Part shown: positions 29,909-41,800 of the stretch, piece by piece
Layout: the number at the start of each line of letters is the position of its first letter
How positions within the stretch are numbered: the first letter of the stretch is position 1
Assembly (NCBI RefSeq): GCF_028389875.1
Contig: NC_084682.1
Coordinates: 6,644,001 to 6,708,000, forward strand
Length of the DNA stretch: 64,000 nt
Source: Rhea pennata
Taxonomy: Eukaryota > Chordata > Aves > Rheiformes > Rheidae
Reading direction: 5' to 3'
Translations under genes and position numbers: made by a program
The notes under the pieces: model-generated
The model's input: the letters and a program-made list of their open reading frames with translations, nothing else
Databases searched by the model: none
What the model was told of the DNA's origin: nothing

Positions 29909-30009
29909 TTCAAATTTCAAAAATGGCTAATTTAATGAAAGTTTGACTGCTGGAATTACTGTTCATCTCCACAGGAGAAAATGGCTCCAGGTCTTTCTAA
30001 ATGATCTAC

Positions 30010-33000
30010 TCAGAGCTCAGTTTTGGTCCCACTTTTCTTAGCTTTGTGATTCTGTATGTCAGCAGCACAGCGGAAACTGAGGTTATCGGAGGCCGAATCT
30101 GGTGTGTTCCCCATTCTAGAATGGAAAAGGATATCCAAAGTTATGGATTGCTTGTAGTTAACATTTAAATCATTTTATGTGACCCTGTGTAACAGACTAT
30201 GAACACTATGTGCCATGAATAACTTCTAGCAGAGTACTAAATACTCAATGGAAAACGCGTACAATTTAAGAAGCATTTAAGAATATATTTTTAGCAGTAT
30301 TTATGTTTTCCTAAATGCTTCCCCAAAAAACTGAATAGAAACCAACAAGTGTATTCTAAAATAAAACACCTTCTTATATAACCAAAGAACAACAAATCAC
30401 TGTGAAACAGCCCTGGGCACTACACAAACCTACCTTGTAGTAACACGAGCTTTATGGTTCGCAGATCCATCTGCAGTGTCAATCCAAGATGCACCCCTCA
30501 AGACATGCATTTTCTGAGCACGCTGCCTTGATGAAAGCCCAGGGGTTAGGTATTCTGATGCAGTCCACTCCCAAGTGTTTCCCAGCAGATCGTAGAGCCC
30601 TGAGAGAGAAATATTTTCCTATTAGGATGAGAGCACATACACAAAGGCTGCAAAAGCACTTTGCTGTATGGAATTTATATGCAACACTAAAAGCATCACT
30701 GGAAAAGTGTGTTAATGACAAGAGCATAGAGCGTCTATTTACAACGGGGCCTTTCACAAATCTCTCGGCTTTAGTGAGTCTCATCACTTCCCATCTGCAT
30801 AATGTGAGAATGGCATCTGCTTCCCTCAAAACAGTGCACTCGAGTTTTCCAGATAAATGACACGCTACTTGTGATAACTCACAAACAACAAAATAATTTA
30901 CTGCTATTAAAAGCCTAGAATAATTTGGTTCATTGAAGTACATCTGGTGTACTTCAGCCCACTTCAGTAACAACCATCAATGCTTTTGCAAAGCTCACTG
31001 TTATTCTCTCAAGATGTTGATGTAATCTCATTTCATATTTTAAACTCTGCTTAACCTATGGGATTTTATTACTGCTGAATGGACGTTAGCAAGCAGATGC
31101 CAGTCTAAAAACCAAAAAAAAGGGATGTCTGTTCCACACCATAGTTGTTTTGAGGAGAAAACGCTGTCACTGGTGAAACACCATGATAACCATCTTCAGC
31201 TGTATCAACCCTCGGAAAACTGCCCTGTGGGAAGAAAGATCATTCTAAGTAAAGACCCACCACAGAAAAGATAGTAAGTCTTGATTTTTAGAGAACTGCC
31301 TTGTACTTAAATAGTAGAAATAGCTAACTCTCTATTGCAAATTAGCTCTACATAACCTTGTGTCCAAGATAGCACATTAACCTTTAAAGTTATCCCAAGG
31401 AAAAGACAATCCACTTCCTAACCATCAGAAGAGCTCTATACAGATAGGTTGGTTTTTAGGATCTTACCTGCCACAGGTTGGTACGGTTTGGCTGAAACTT
31501 ATTTCCCCAGGGATATAGTCTTTCTGTCAAAGAGGGAAAGAGACAATCAATTATTCCCTATAAATCAGTCCAACTTCTGGATTTGCCTATTTTTAAATAG
31601 GATTCTATTGCTGTCCTTTTCTGCTCAGCTTGGGTCACTAAGAAGAGTTATATGAATGATACCTACTAGTCTGATCACTACAAACATCACCAGTGGGGCA
31701 CAGCCGATTATGGGAGCCAGATACAACTTTCCATTTACAAACCATCACTCATGCCAGGAAATCCCACGGTACATAGTGCACCCCAACCGCTCTCAGGGGT
31801 TGCTGTATGCCATTACCAGCATGCGACTGCATGGTGGGTCACTCCTTGCCCCAACCTGTGAAATGGTATTTTTATCTGGATGAAGTGGTTCACTTAGGAA
31901 GATTGATTGAGAACATAGAGAAGCCACTATTTAATTGTCTCTCAGGCCAAAGGAGGCCATTCACTCCCCTAAATTAACCTCTGAAAACATCTCCATGTGG
32001 AGATTTGGATAGCTCGGAGTCCAGTAAAACTAGTGTTACTTGATGAACTGGTTTGGCTTAAGGAAAAGGTCAAAAGTTGTCTTACATACGTTCCAGGCCT
32101 CCCCTAGCAGCAAATTCCCACTCTTCCTCGGTGGGAAGCCTCTTCCCTTTCCACTTGCAAAATGCCTGTGCATCATTCCAGCTCACGTGCAACACCGGGT
32201 AATCCAGCCTGTCTTTTATACTGGAGCCAGGACCTGAGGGCTGGGAAGAATTGCATCGAACAGATTTTAATTGATTTTATGAACTTTTTAAAATGAACTT
32301 TTCCATTAAAAAGGAAATAAAGGACAGTTCATAGCGAGGTGGGGAACTAGCAGCAGTGGAACTCAAAATGTAATCCCCTTCTGCCCCCCGATTTTTATTT
32401 GATGAGGTTCAGCATGCATTAAACTTATGTGACCCCAGCACTGTTTGACTCTGCCCTCAGCATGCAAAGGACTCTCCATGATTAATTTTGTGGTGGGAAA
32501 CTTTTCTGCAATCCATTTAATTTAACACCAAAATAGTAAGACTCTTGATCCAAGAGTGCTTTTGCCAATGGATTTCTACTAAAGCTGCTGGAAGTTTGAA
32601 ACCTATAGTAAGGGTTAGCGGTAACGTTTCGTGACGTTCAGGACAACTTTTGAGTAAAAGAGAACAGTGAAACAAAAAAATATTCAGTTCATAAACTACT
32701 GTTTATCTATAGCCAAATCTCCCATGTCCAGGCTGATCCTAGACTACGCATCTCAACGCAAAACTGTAACTAGCCATCTCTGAAGGGTTGCAATGAAAAG
32801 CTCTACCTACCTGTCGCCAAAAAGCTTTATCTATAGGCAGCCACCAAGGCGCAGACTGAGAAAAGAAATGACGCCAGATTAATGTTAGACTGATGACCTC
32901 CATCCAAAGCCATGCACACCTAAGTCATCCTATAGCAGCACGTATAAACAAGAGCACTAGTTAGTCTGGAAATGGGTGAATTCTGTAGTTTGACCTGGTG

Positions 33001-35111
33001 TAGAGTACAGTCATGGCTCCTCTGTTTGTAAAAGTAAAAACAAATTAAAAAGCCCTCGGTGTTTATTTTTTCTGTTTTAAGATTTGATTAATAGAATACT
33101 TTGAAACACCATTTGCTTTCTCCCAGCTTATTGGAACATCTAATAAGTCAAATCTGACAAAGTTTGAAGACGATGTAAACAAAAGGGGCCCTTAAATCAA
33201 GCTAGGCTTAGTCCTGCTGTTTTCAAAAGCAAAACAACCCAAGTACAAGCAAAAAACAGTGAGAAAGGCCAGAGTGTTAAGTGAGAGTTAGCTGTTACTA
33301 AGCAGAAAAACAACACGTATTGCAATCTGCAAGCTTTTTCCCTCATGTTTTTTTTTTATTTAAAACAAAAGCATCAGACAGGAATGCCATCAGGAATACT
33401 GTCTCCATCACCCCACTGAAAATTATCCCCTTGGGGTGTAGCCCATCTATTATAACCTTTCACGTTCCAGGTTGGATTTACCTCCAGTTTTTGGGTGACT
33501 TTTTTTTTCAGCTCTTCAGATACGAAATCCTCAAAGACAAAGCTCCAGCCAAACGCTTCTGCTTCTGTTTTGTATTTCTTTTCTCTAACAAACTCCCTGG
33601 CATAAATATAACATGCTCAGGTGTCTGGGTAAGAGTTCTTCAAGAACACTACCACCAAATACAGCAGTCTACACATGCAACAAGTTTAGAGCAAAGCAAA
33701 CACCTAAGAACTGCAGCCACCACTGATCTGTCGAAAGTCCCAGTTCCTCCCCAGTACAATCAAGCTGATAGAGTCTTAAGAGATTAAACTGGTCTCATTT
33801 GGATCTGTTCACAGATCTGCTAACCAGTTTTTATATTACTTTTATGGGCAAAATTATCACATAACTTGATCTTTTACAAAATTGCACAGACCAGAGAGCT
33901 CTTAAAGCCGTTAAAACCTACCGCTGCTATTACAGCTAAGCGTGCCCCCAGAATGCTGCAGCATCCCGTGCTGTTACAGAGTCTCGCCCTGCCTCTGTCC
34001 CGTTTACTTCCTCCTAGTCTCAGGATGAGTTTTTGCTATATGTTACTTGCCAGGCTACCGGCATGTGGAAATGATGCTTTTAACTGTCAAGGGCTCAGGT
34101 GGGCAGCTAAGGGCATTTCCCACATTACGGTTACTAGTGCTTTATACGAGAACTTAAAAAAAAAAAAAAATCTGAGGAGTGGGCTATTTAAAATGGAAAC
34201 TAGGATCTGTAGTAATCTGTAACAGCACAGCCCTACTAGTATATACATATTGGCAAACTACTCTGGTAAGATACTTCAGCCTGCACCTGCAAAGGTCATT
34301 TATTATAGACAGACCTGTATTTTTATTATATTATAGACAGACCTATATTTTTATTATATTATAGACAGACCTATATTTTTGTTCAAAAGTTCGCTTTCCG
34401 ATTCTGGGAACCAGCTCAGTAATACATATTTACAACATCTACATCCTTCCAGCAACTGCCTGAGCTATTGCAACCCTGCAAACCGAGCGAATCCAAACTT
34501 TCAGTCTTACCTGAAATCCCTGTTCGTGATGGGGTATTTGTCGATAGCAAATGACTGCACAGTCACCTCCCTGACAGGCCCTTCTTCATTTTTATTCTCC
34601 AGGGAACTGGATCCCATTTGAAACTTCCCGCCAGGTAGCTGCACCATGTTCTCATCCTTTCCAAAAGCTAGAAGTGAAGTAACTCAGTATGAGAACATTC
34701 ATTGTTAAATAGAAAAGCACAGGACAGCCTACTTTCTTCCCCAAACAGTCATTTTATGCACCGGAAAAGGAGTGCAATAAAGCAGTTAAAACAATAGATA
34801 ACTATATAAATGCTAAGAATCGTCACTAAAACAGCCTTTATTATAAGGTAGTGTTTTCTGTTTCTCTCTTGGAAAAGTAAAGCTCTGGGCAGACTAAATC
34901 AGCAAAGCAACTCCTTTAAATAAATGGTTTGCTACAACTAAGAGAAGATCCTGAGGGAGAGGCAGAGCTGATTTTAAAGCTCTGCTGCAACAAGATGCAA
35001 GAACCAAGGCAAAAAGCATCAGCAGGAAAAGCAGTACAAGCTCATGAACTCACCTCGCAGAGCACAGCTGCTGCCCAGCACGCAGCAGCAAAACGCAAGA
35101 GCTAGCCGCAT
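30010..35111 (-). CDS. SUMF2: sulfatase-modifying factor 2 (inactive formylglycine-generating enzyme paralogue)
   Basis: The nine minus-strand exons are 35054-35111, 34511-34667, 33482-33596, 32811-32855, 32090-32240, 31468-31523, 31140-31224, 30434-30599 and 30010-30115. They join to 312 residues (human 301). A short hydrophobic signal peptide, about residues 1-19, is followed by an FGE-sulfatase fold that fills the rest. Landmarks include QLPGGKF, the VLHVSWNDA block, [26 protein letters not shown] and FRCAAD. The catalytic cysteine pair of SUMF1 is absent: the matching stretch, [16 protein letters not shown], has no cysteine. SUMF2 is known to bind SUMF1 in the ER and inhibit it. The C-terminus is KTEL, a KDEL-like retrieval signal (human ends PGEL). 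The exon 7 donor, GTGTGG, is weak but in phase. Confidence 0.96.
34303..34381. repeat. 28-bp tandem repeat, about three copies
   Basis: The unit begins TTATAGACAGACCT and recurs at 34303, 34331 and 34359 with very few differences, which points to recent duplication. It lies in SUMF2 intron 2. Confidence 0.9.
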
Positions 35112-36300
35112 TTTCCGGGGAGCAAAGCCAGGCAACGTCAGGGAGAGGCGCCTTGCGAGAAGCAAAAATGAATTAAGGAGGAACTGAGGGGCTTTGACCC
35201 AGAAGAGCTCTAGCCCCAGGGAAGTGTTTCCGGGCTCTCCGCTCGGGCAGGGCTGCAAAGCGCTGCCCTGGGCCAGGCCCGCCTTCCTGCGCTGCGCACA
35301 GGCAGGCCCCGCGTGCTCGTCACCACGCATCTACAGCTAGGGAAGGAGGCGAAATTAAATCCATACGCAACACTTTCACCAGGGAGAACGATCGACTCCA
35401 GTCTACTCTAGCAAGCTCTGCATTGACTTAAGGGTACCTGTCTCGGGAACTGTTTTCCCTTTGTTTCCTTTTTTCACTTGCTAATAAAAAATCCCCCCAT
35501 GCGACTACAGCAGCTCAGCCCACCTGCCCCAGCTGCGCTGCTTGGCTTGCTTGGCGCTAAAGAACTTCCACATCCAACCTTGACGAAACGCTCCCAACTC
35601 AGTGAAGAAAGGCGCATGCTCCCGTTCCCCCCCTCAAACCCCAGTCCTCCCTACTCCGCAGGCTGCTTGTCTGAGTGCCATTTTGAGCCTGGTTTTAGTT
35701 CTTTTTCTACAATACTAAGAAACTCACTTGGAAGTTACAAGATCACTTGGGTCGTGCATATACACAGACAAGCCTGCTTTTCAACTGCATCCCCAAAATA
35801 ACCCTAAAACACTGAAGAGTCAAAATGTAGGTGTATTAATGCAAATATAGGCCACACATTGAAGCTCAACTACCTCTTCTGGTAGGTTTGAGTACAAAAA
35901 AATTCCTCCGGTGTGTTATTTGCAAAGAGAATAGCTTTTTAAATATGCATACCTGAACTGTTTTAGAGCACCTGAACTAACTCAGCTTTGTAAGAAGCAA
36001 TTACAGGACTATGAAATAATTAGTTTAATTCAGTATGAGAAAATTTCCAGATCTGAATCCTACCTACTCTGGAAGCACGCTGTTGTCCAAGGACATTAAA
36101 CTAGCACTATTTTCACCACCCCATCAGACCAGGAACTCTATCAAGAGTTCTGGATATATAATGAAATCCAGAAAGCACAACTGAGCGTGAGAAAATGCAA
36201 TCAAGCCCTGGAGCCCACCACTGTTCATTAAGGTGATGAACAGAATGCTGAAGACCAGGTGTAAGGAATGCAAGGTATTAAAACAACTGACACAAGTAAA
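35112..36300 (-). other. spacer between CCT6A 3' end and SUMF2 start
   Basis: SUMF2 and CCT6A are tandem on the minus strand. The sequence just upstream of the SUMF2 start (35112-35340) is moderately GC-rich and probably holds its 5' UTR and promoter. From about 35,350 to 36,300 I see no coding exon or recognisable repeat. Confidence 0.5.
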
Positions 36301-36316
36301 GCACAGAACAGAACAG

Positions 36317-36322
36317 TTTATT
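36317..36322 (-). terminator. CCT6A poly(A) signal
   Basis: The minus strand reads AATAAA about 265 bases after the CCT6A stop codon. This gives a 3' UTR of about 280 bases. Confidence 0.7.
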
Positions 36323-36582
36323 AGGTAAAAAGGTCAGCAACTTCAGTTGTACACTTCAGTGAAATTAAAAATAAATAACTGATTTTTGAATCAAGTATTT
36401 GAATAGTTACTAATATTTTGAGTGGCCGTGTCTACCAAAAGGGTGTTTCCTAGTTACAGTAACTTCCATTGCTGTGAAAAATTCACTGTAATTAAGAGAA
36501 GACTGCTTTCAAGTGGACTTCTTCAAAGTTATTCCACGGGGCAATACTATTCATGACGATCACTGATGCCAGCAGATCCGAT

Positions 36583-38829
36583 TCAGCCTTTAAGAGACGA
36601 CATTCCAGCTCGCATAATTTCATCAACCAAGAGAATATTGCTAGCAATCACCGTGCTAGAAATATTAAATAAAGACTGTTAGAATAGCCATTTTAATACA
36701 TTTCATCTGAAAAAAAAAGTCAGCTTCCTCTCAGTGTAATTTGATCCCAAATTACTGCAACAACTTTGATCCAACTCCCATTACTATTTAAAGGGAAATC
36801 GTAACATTTACCATGAATGAAGCAGTTGCTTCTTAACATTGTAATTATCCCAAATCCCAGCTGCTGCAGCTATCATTGGTTCACCTGTGGAAGAGATAAA
36901 ACAATCTTTAATTAATCAATAACTGGTTTATTTCACTCAAACTATGACCTTCTGCTAATATCTGATGTTACTTGCTATAAACATGAAGTGTTACTGTGTG
37001 CTTGATCTTCACACAGACCTTAAGCGGAACGTATATATATAACATATGTGTGTCTGTATACATATACATACATACAAACACACACATATATATACACACA
37101 CACACACTACAGTACACAAAGACTGACTGCAACACCACCACATTCTGCTCAAGTATTTTGCTTCATTTTTCATGCATAATAAAGCTATGCCTGATTTCAG
37201 TAACTGCAATTTTATGTTTCATTCAAAGAAACAAGAGTTACTTGTTGAACAGCCTCCAAATAAGTACATATAGCTGAGCCAGACAGGTTTGCCTTCTTCA
37301 AACAACACTTGTGTCACTCAGAGGCACTATTTTGCTATTTTGGAATTACTGCCAAGCTGCTTTTACTAAAGCATCCTGTATTTTAGAAAGGTTCCTACCG
37401 GTGTTCAGATCAACTCCAGTAAGTTGCCCTGATTCTGCATGTTCTGTCTGAACCTTCACTAGTGTTTCTTGGGGATCATAACCAGAGTTCTGAGCAAGAA
37501 CCTTTGAGAGGAAAAAAAGACATTACTTCGTATAGTTAATCTGAAGTGGACTCCTGCAGAGAAAGCTGTGTTTTAGAATGCTTTAAAGCCTCTTTATTCA
37601 GGAGTTCTTTATACCTTTGGAATGATGAGAAGAGCATCAGCAAAAGCCTGAACTCCGAGCTGGGCTCTTCCTTTGACATTAGGTTTATGCTTAACAAGAG
37701 CATTAGCTACTGCCACTTCTAATGCTCCTGCTCCTGGAACCACACACCCTGCAAGAGAAAATATACTCTTGAGAAACTACACTACTTCTACAGAAGTTTG
37801 ATCTCTTCTGTCATCCCCCAGAAGATGGCATGTAACTGACCAGCTACTTATGAAAACTACAGCAGCAAGCACTTATAATATACCACTATTAAAAAACAAT
37901 AACTAACACTTTGCATTGAAATATATTTAGTTTGCTGTACAACTGCATCAAGCTACCAGTTAAGCCAATAAAAATTCAGCCATTCCAAGAGGATTTTCAA
38001 ACCTTAACATGGATAAACAGAGACGTACCATCCTCGATAGCATTTTTAACAGCACGTAGACCATCTCTTACTGCATCCTTGATTTGTGTGAGTGTATGCT
38101 TATTCGGTCCCCTGATCAACAGGGTAACAGAGCGAGGATTGTCACACTTCTCAATAAAGGTGTATTTCTCTTCACCCTACAAATAGTTATACTTAGTGTC
38201 ATACATTTGCTTACTCAACTTATGCATGCTAAAAAAAAAATTCAGATTCAGTTCTTAAGTAATAGGCTTGCAAGAAATGATGAGTACTAGATACATTTAT
38301 TTCTTTATCCACACAAAAGTCATGCACATTAAGCGCCTAAGTGCAGCTAACAGAACTGTATTTCCATCTTCTCAATTTTACAGATTTTAAAAGCATCATA
38401 CTAGTGGACACTAGGATCCAAAACGCCACTAACCTTATTACTACTGCAGTTATTTATCTTAAAACACATCACAGAACTCCTTGCAGAGACATAGCAAGAC
38501 AAAATAAAAACAGCATCACAGAAGATCTGCAAAGGCATATTTAACTGGGCTCCAGTTGAAAGCTCCTAGTCATACTTACCAATGTATACTCATAGACAAG
38601 CCCTGCGTGACCCAGGCACTCAGGAGTGAGATCCTCCACAGAGTTCATAGCAGTACCACCACATGCAAGGGTCAGTCTGAAAATTATTTATACAGGTTAA
38701 CATTTATTTTAAATTAAGCAAAATCTCAAGTCACTGAAGTAGCCCATTTTGAATAACTGTTTCAGCACACGAAGTATGATACTTGTTAGGCTTGGATCAG
38801 GTTGTTTCAATTTACTAAAGAGCTCTTCA

Positions 38830-38864
<35 letters not shown>

Positions 38865-41800
38865 AGACTGTAGAATTAGATCTCTTCTACATGTGCCTGG
38901 ATTTCAAGTTTATTGATAGCTCTTACTTCACTTAGTGTGCTGAATATGTGTTTCCATAATTTATGCTAAATTACCTGCTATTACTCTAGTAAGAACTGAT
39001 AGACTGAAGTAGACTCTCAGATTAGTGCAAGTCCTTAAAGGTGGATTCAAGCCAGACCTGATTCACTGTGGGAGTTTCGAATAGCAAGTTACTTACTCCT
39101 CCTTCCCAGGAACTGACCTTTCCATGTTTCTCCTTTTAGCTCTGCGTAAGGCGACTATTCCTTCTTTTGCAAGGGCATCCAAGGAAAATGGGTCAATTCC
39201 CTAGAAACAAGGCAAGTGACTGTCAGGACGAAGAAAATGCTAAGAACTTTCCCTCTCTGAAACTAATGGGTAAACTCTCCCTCAATGCTCCAAAAACAAC
39301 AAAACCCAAACCCAACCTCCCCGTCAAACTTCTACAGAAACTTTCATATACACACACATATAAATATATACACACACACACACACGAAAGTGTGTGTGTA
39401 TCATAGAATCGTAGAATAGTAAGGTTGGAAGGGGCCTCTGGAGATCATCTAGTCCTACCCTCAGCATAGCCCATACGGGGACTGAACCTGTGACCTCGGC
39501 ATTAGCAGCACCATGCTCTAACCAACCGAGCTAAACCTGCCCCTCAATATATTTTTGTTTATTTTATATACATAAAACACACCCCCACACTTTTTCCCCC
39601 AAAAGTATATCAGCTACATGAGCCCAAATTCAATTATTCTTATCTGAAGAACAGCACAAAAATGTTTCAAACATGTAGCTTGCTGAGAAGGCCAATATCT
39701 CAAATTCATTTTCTAGTTAGTTATTACACTTATTCATCTCACCTTCTGGTTGATCACAATAAATCCTTTATCTGAATCACCACAGACTCTTTTTTTCAAG
39801 TCTATGATTTTGTTCACTCTGTCTTCAATGAACTTTCTTTCTGCTTTTACAAGCTTCTCTCTTTCTTCTGCACTTTTATAGAAGAATCCAGAGCTCACCT
39901 CTCTGAAGCAGGGGGTGGAGAGAATAAAAACAGTAGAACAATAACTACTTGTCCTCTATGCTGTAGAAATAAACTGAAAAGCAGATTAAGGACTGTCTAA
40001 GGAATTCTTCCAGCAAGATTCTAACATGTTACACATAACAACCTGCCACCTCACCCCATTCACTGATTTTTTTCAATGCAAAAATAAGCAACACATTTGT
40101 AACAGAGAACTCTAAAGCACGTTCTTATATTCACTCTACAGCAGAAAATAATGCCTGAGGAAAGGGCTTACAGCCATCTTTCAGTGAGACAACAAAAGGA
40201 ACCTGTGCAGCTATGCCTCTCAAACTGACATTTACAGTCATATCAGTTTTGAGTTTTCAGCTTCCTTTTTCCAGTAAAGGACTGCACAGAGAGTATCAGT
40301 TGTTCCATTCCACCTTCTACACTACCTGCCATGCTGTCCTTCAATACTTACTTAAAGTACATCTTAAAAAAAAAAGTTTTAAAAGACAGAAGTATTTCCT
40401 GCTCCTGGCCAGTCTTCTATATACTTACGTTTTCTCATATTCTAGAGAAACATTGCAGGTAAGAACATAAGCATCTTCCACTCTTTTCTTCATGTCAGGA
40501 TGACGAGCACCATGATCCAAAACCAGCCCTCTAATCAGCCTGAGAAAGTAAAAAACATTTTGTATGTCAACATACAGAAAATACGCATTTCATGAAAGTA
40601 CAGACTAGTTGCACCATCAATTGTCTGCTGTTAGCCAAACAAGAATTGCCTGGATAGAGTATGTAGATCATGTATCCCACTTCCACAGGCATGCCCACTT
40701 TCATCCAAAAGCATACCAACCAGAGTGTGAAAAGGGAGTATGTTCTTGCACAGTGTCTGACTGCATTAGCTACTGTGGAAAGCTAATGCAGAATTCGTCC
40801 ATGCCATTGAGGTACACTTAAGAATCTACAGAATTTTCAACTAAATTAACTACGATCTGATTTTCACTTACCAAATGCAAATATTTTTAACTTGTAATGA
40901 AGAAATGTAATACATAATCATGCCACAAAAGCATTACTACTGAACAAGTAATATACAGCATTGTTATAAAGCAAATAAGCAGTGTCATTCACTGCTATGT
41001 AAGAAGTCTCCTGTCAGGGAATCAAGTTTAGTGACTGAGGAAACTTCTGCCCTCTAGGATCAGCCCTGAGTATCATTTTTTTGCCTTTCTTTCACCCATT
41101 TTCTAACAATTTTAGATGATGGCAGCTTTATCAAGACACCCAATCTCTCCTCAAAAACAAAACAAAAAAACCCAAGGTATTCAAATTTCAGGAAACCATT
41201 AAATTGAAGCTCAAAGATTATTTGTTTCATTCTTACGTTGTATCAGTTTCAGATTTGTGCTTCATCTCCATGATCTCTACCATGTAGAGATCAATGGGCT
41301 CATCTGGTTTTCTGATTGCCAAAATAGAATCTACTACAGCCTGGAATAAAACAAACACACACACACACACATTAGTCTTCCACAATGCAAGGTAACATCT
41401 TTCCATCCACCTTTCCCCCCAAGGAATGGCGTGAACAGTTTAAAACCTGGACCTCTTCACACAAAAACAGACAGAAAACGCATGTAAAACTTGCCTCCGT
41501 TAAGACATCAGCAAGCTCAGTATGAACTTTAGTACGGAGGGATGTTCTGGCAACATCTGTAAGGGTCTCCCTGTCCATTTCCTTGGTTACTTTGACTTGC
41601 TCCAAAACTTCAAGTGCTTTTTCCTTTGCAATCTCAAATCCTTCTGTTACTATTCTGGGATGCAAGCCCTAATGCAAGAAAAGCAGATAAATCATTAGTC
41701 AGTAGAACATGAAATGGTATTTTTCACAAGTGAAACCTGCAGTTTTAGCATTGCATCCAATGTTGAAATGAAGGGAATCTACATACAGAGACAAGAGAAT

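Noticed and set aside
39470-39544. tRNA-Ile gene
   Set aside because: The tRNA-like part has changes in the A and B boxes and runs directly into a CR1 tail, so it is the head of a SINE.
40218-40253. third H/ACA snoRNA in CCT6A intron 6
   Set aside because: A CTCAAAACTGA/TCAGTTTGAG hairpin is present, but no H box, second hairpin or ACA box is correctly placed.
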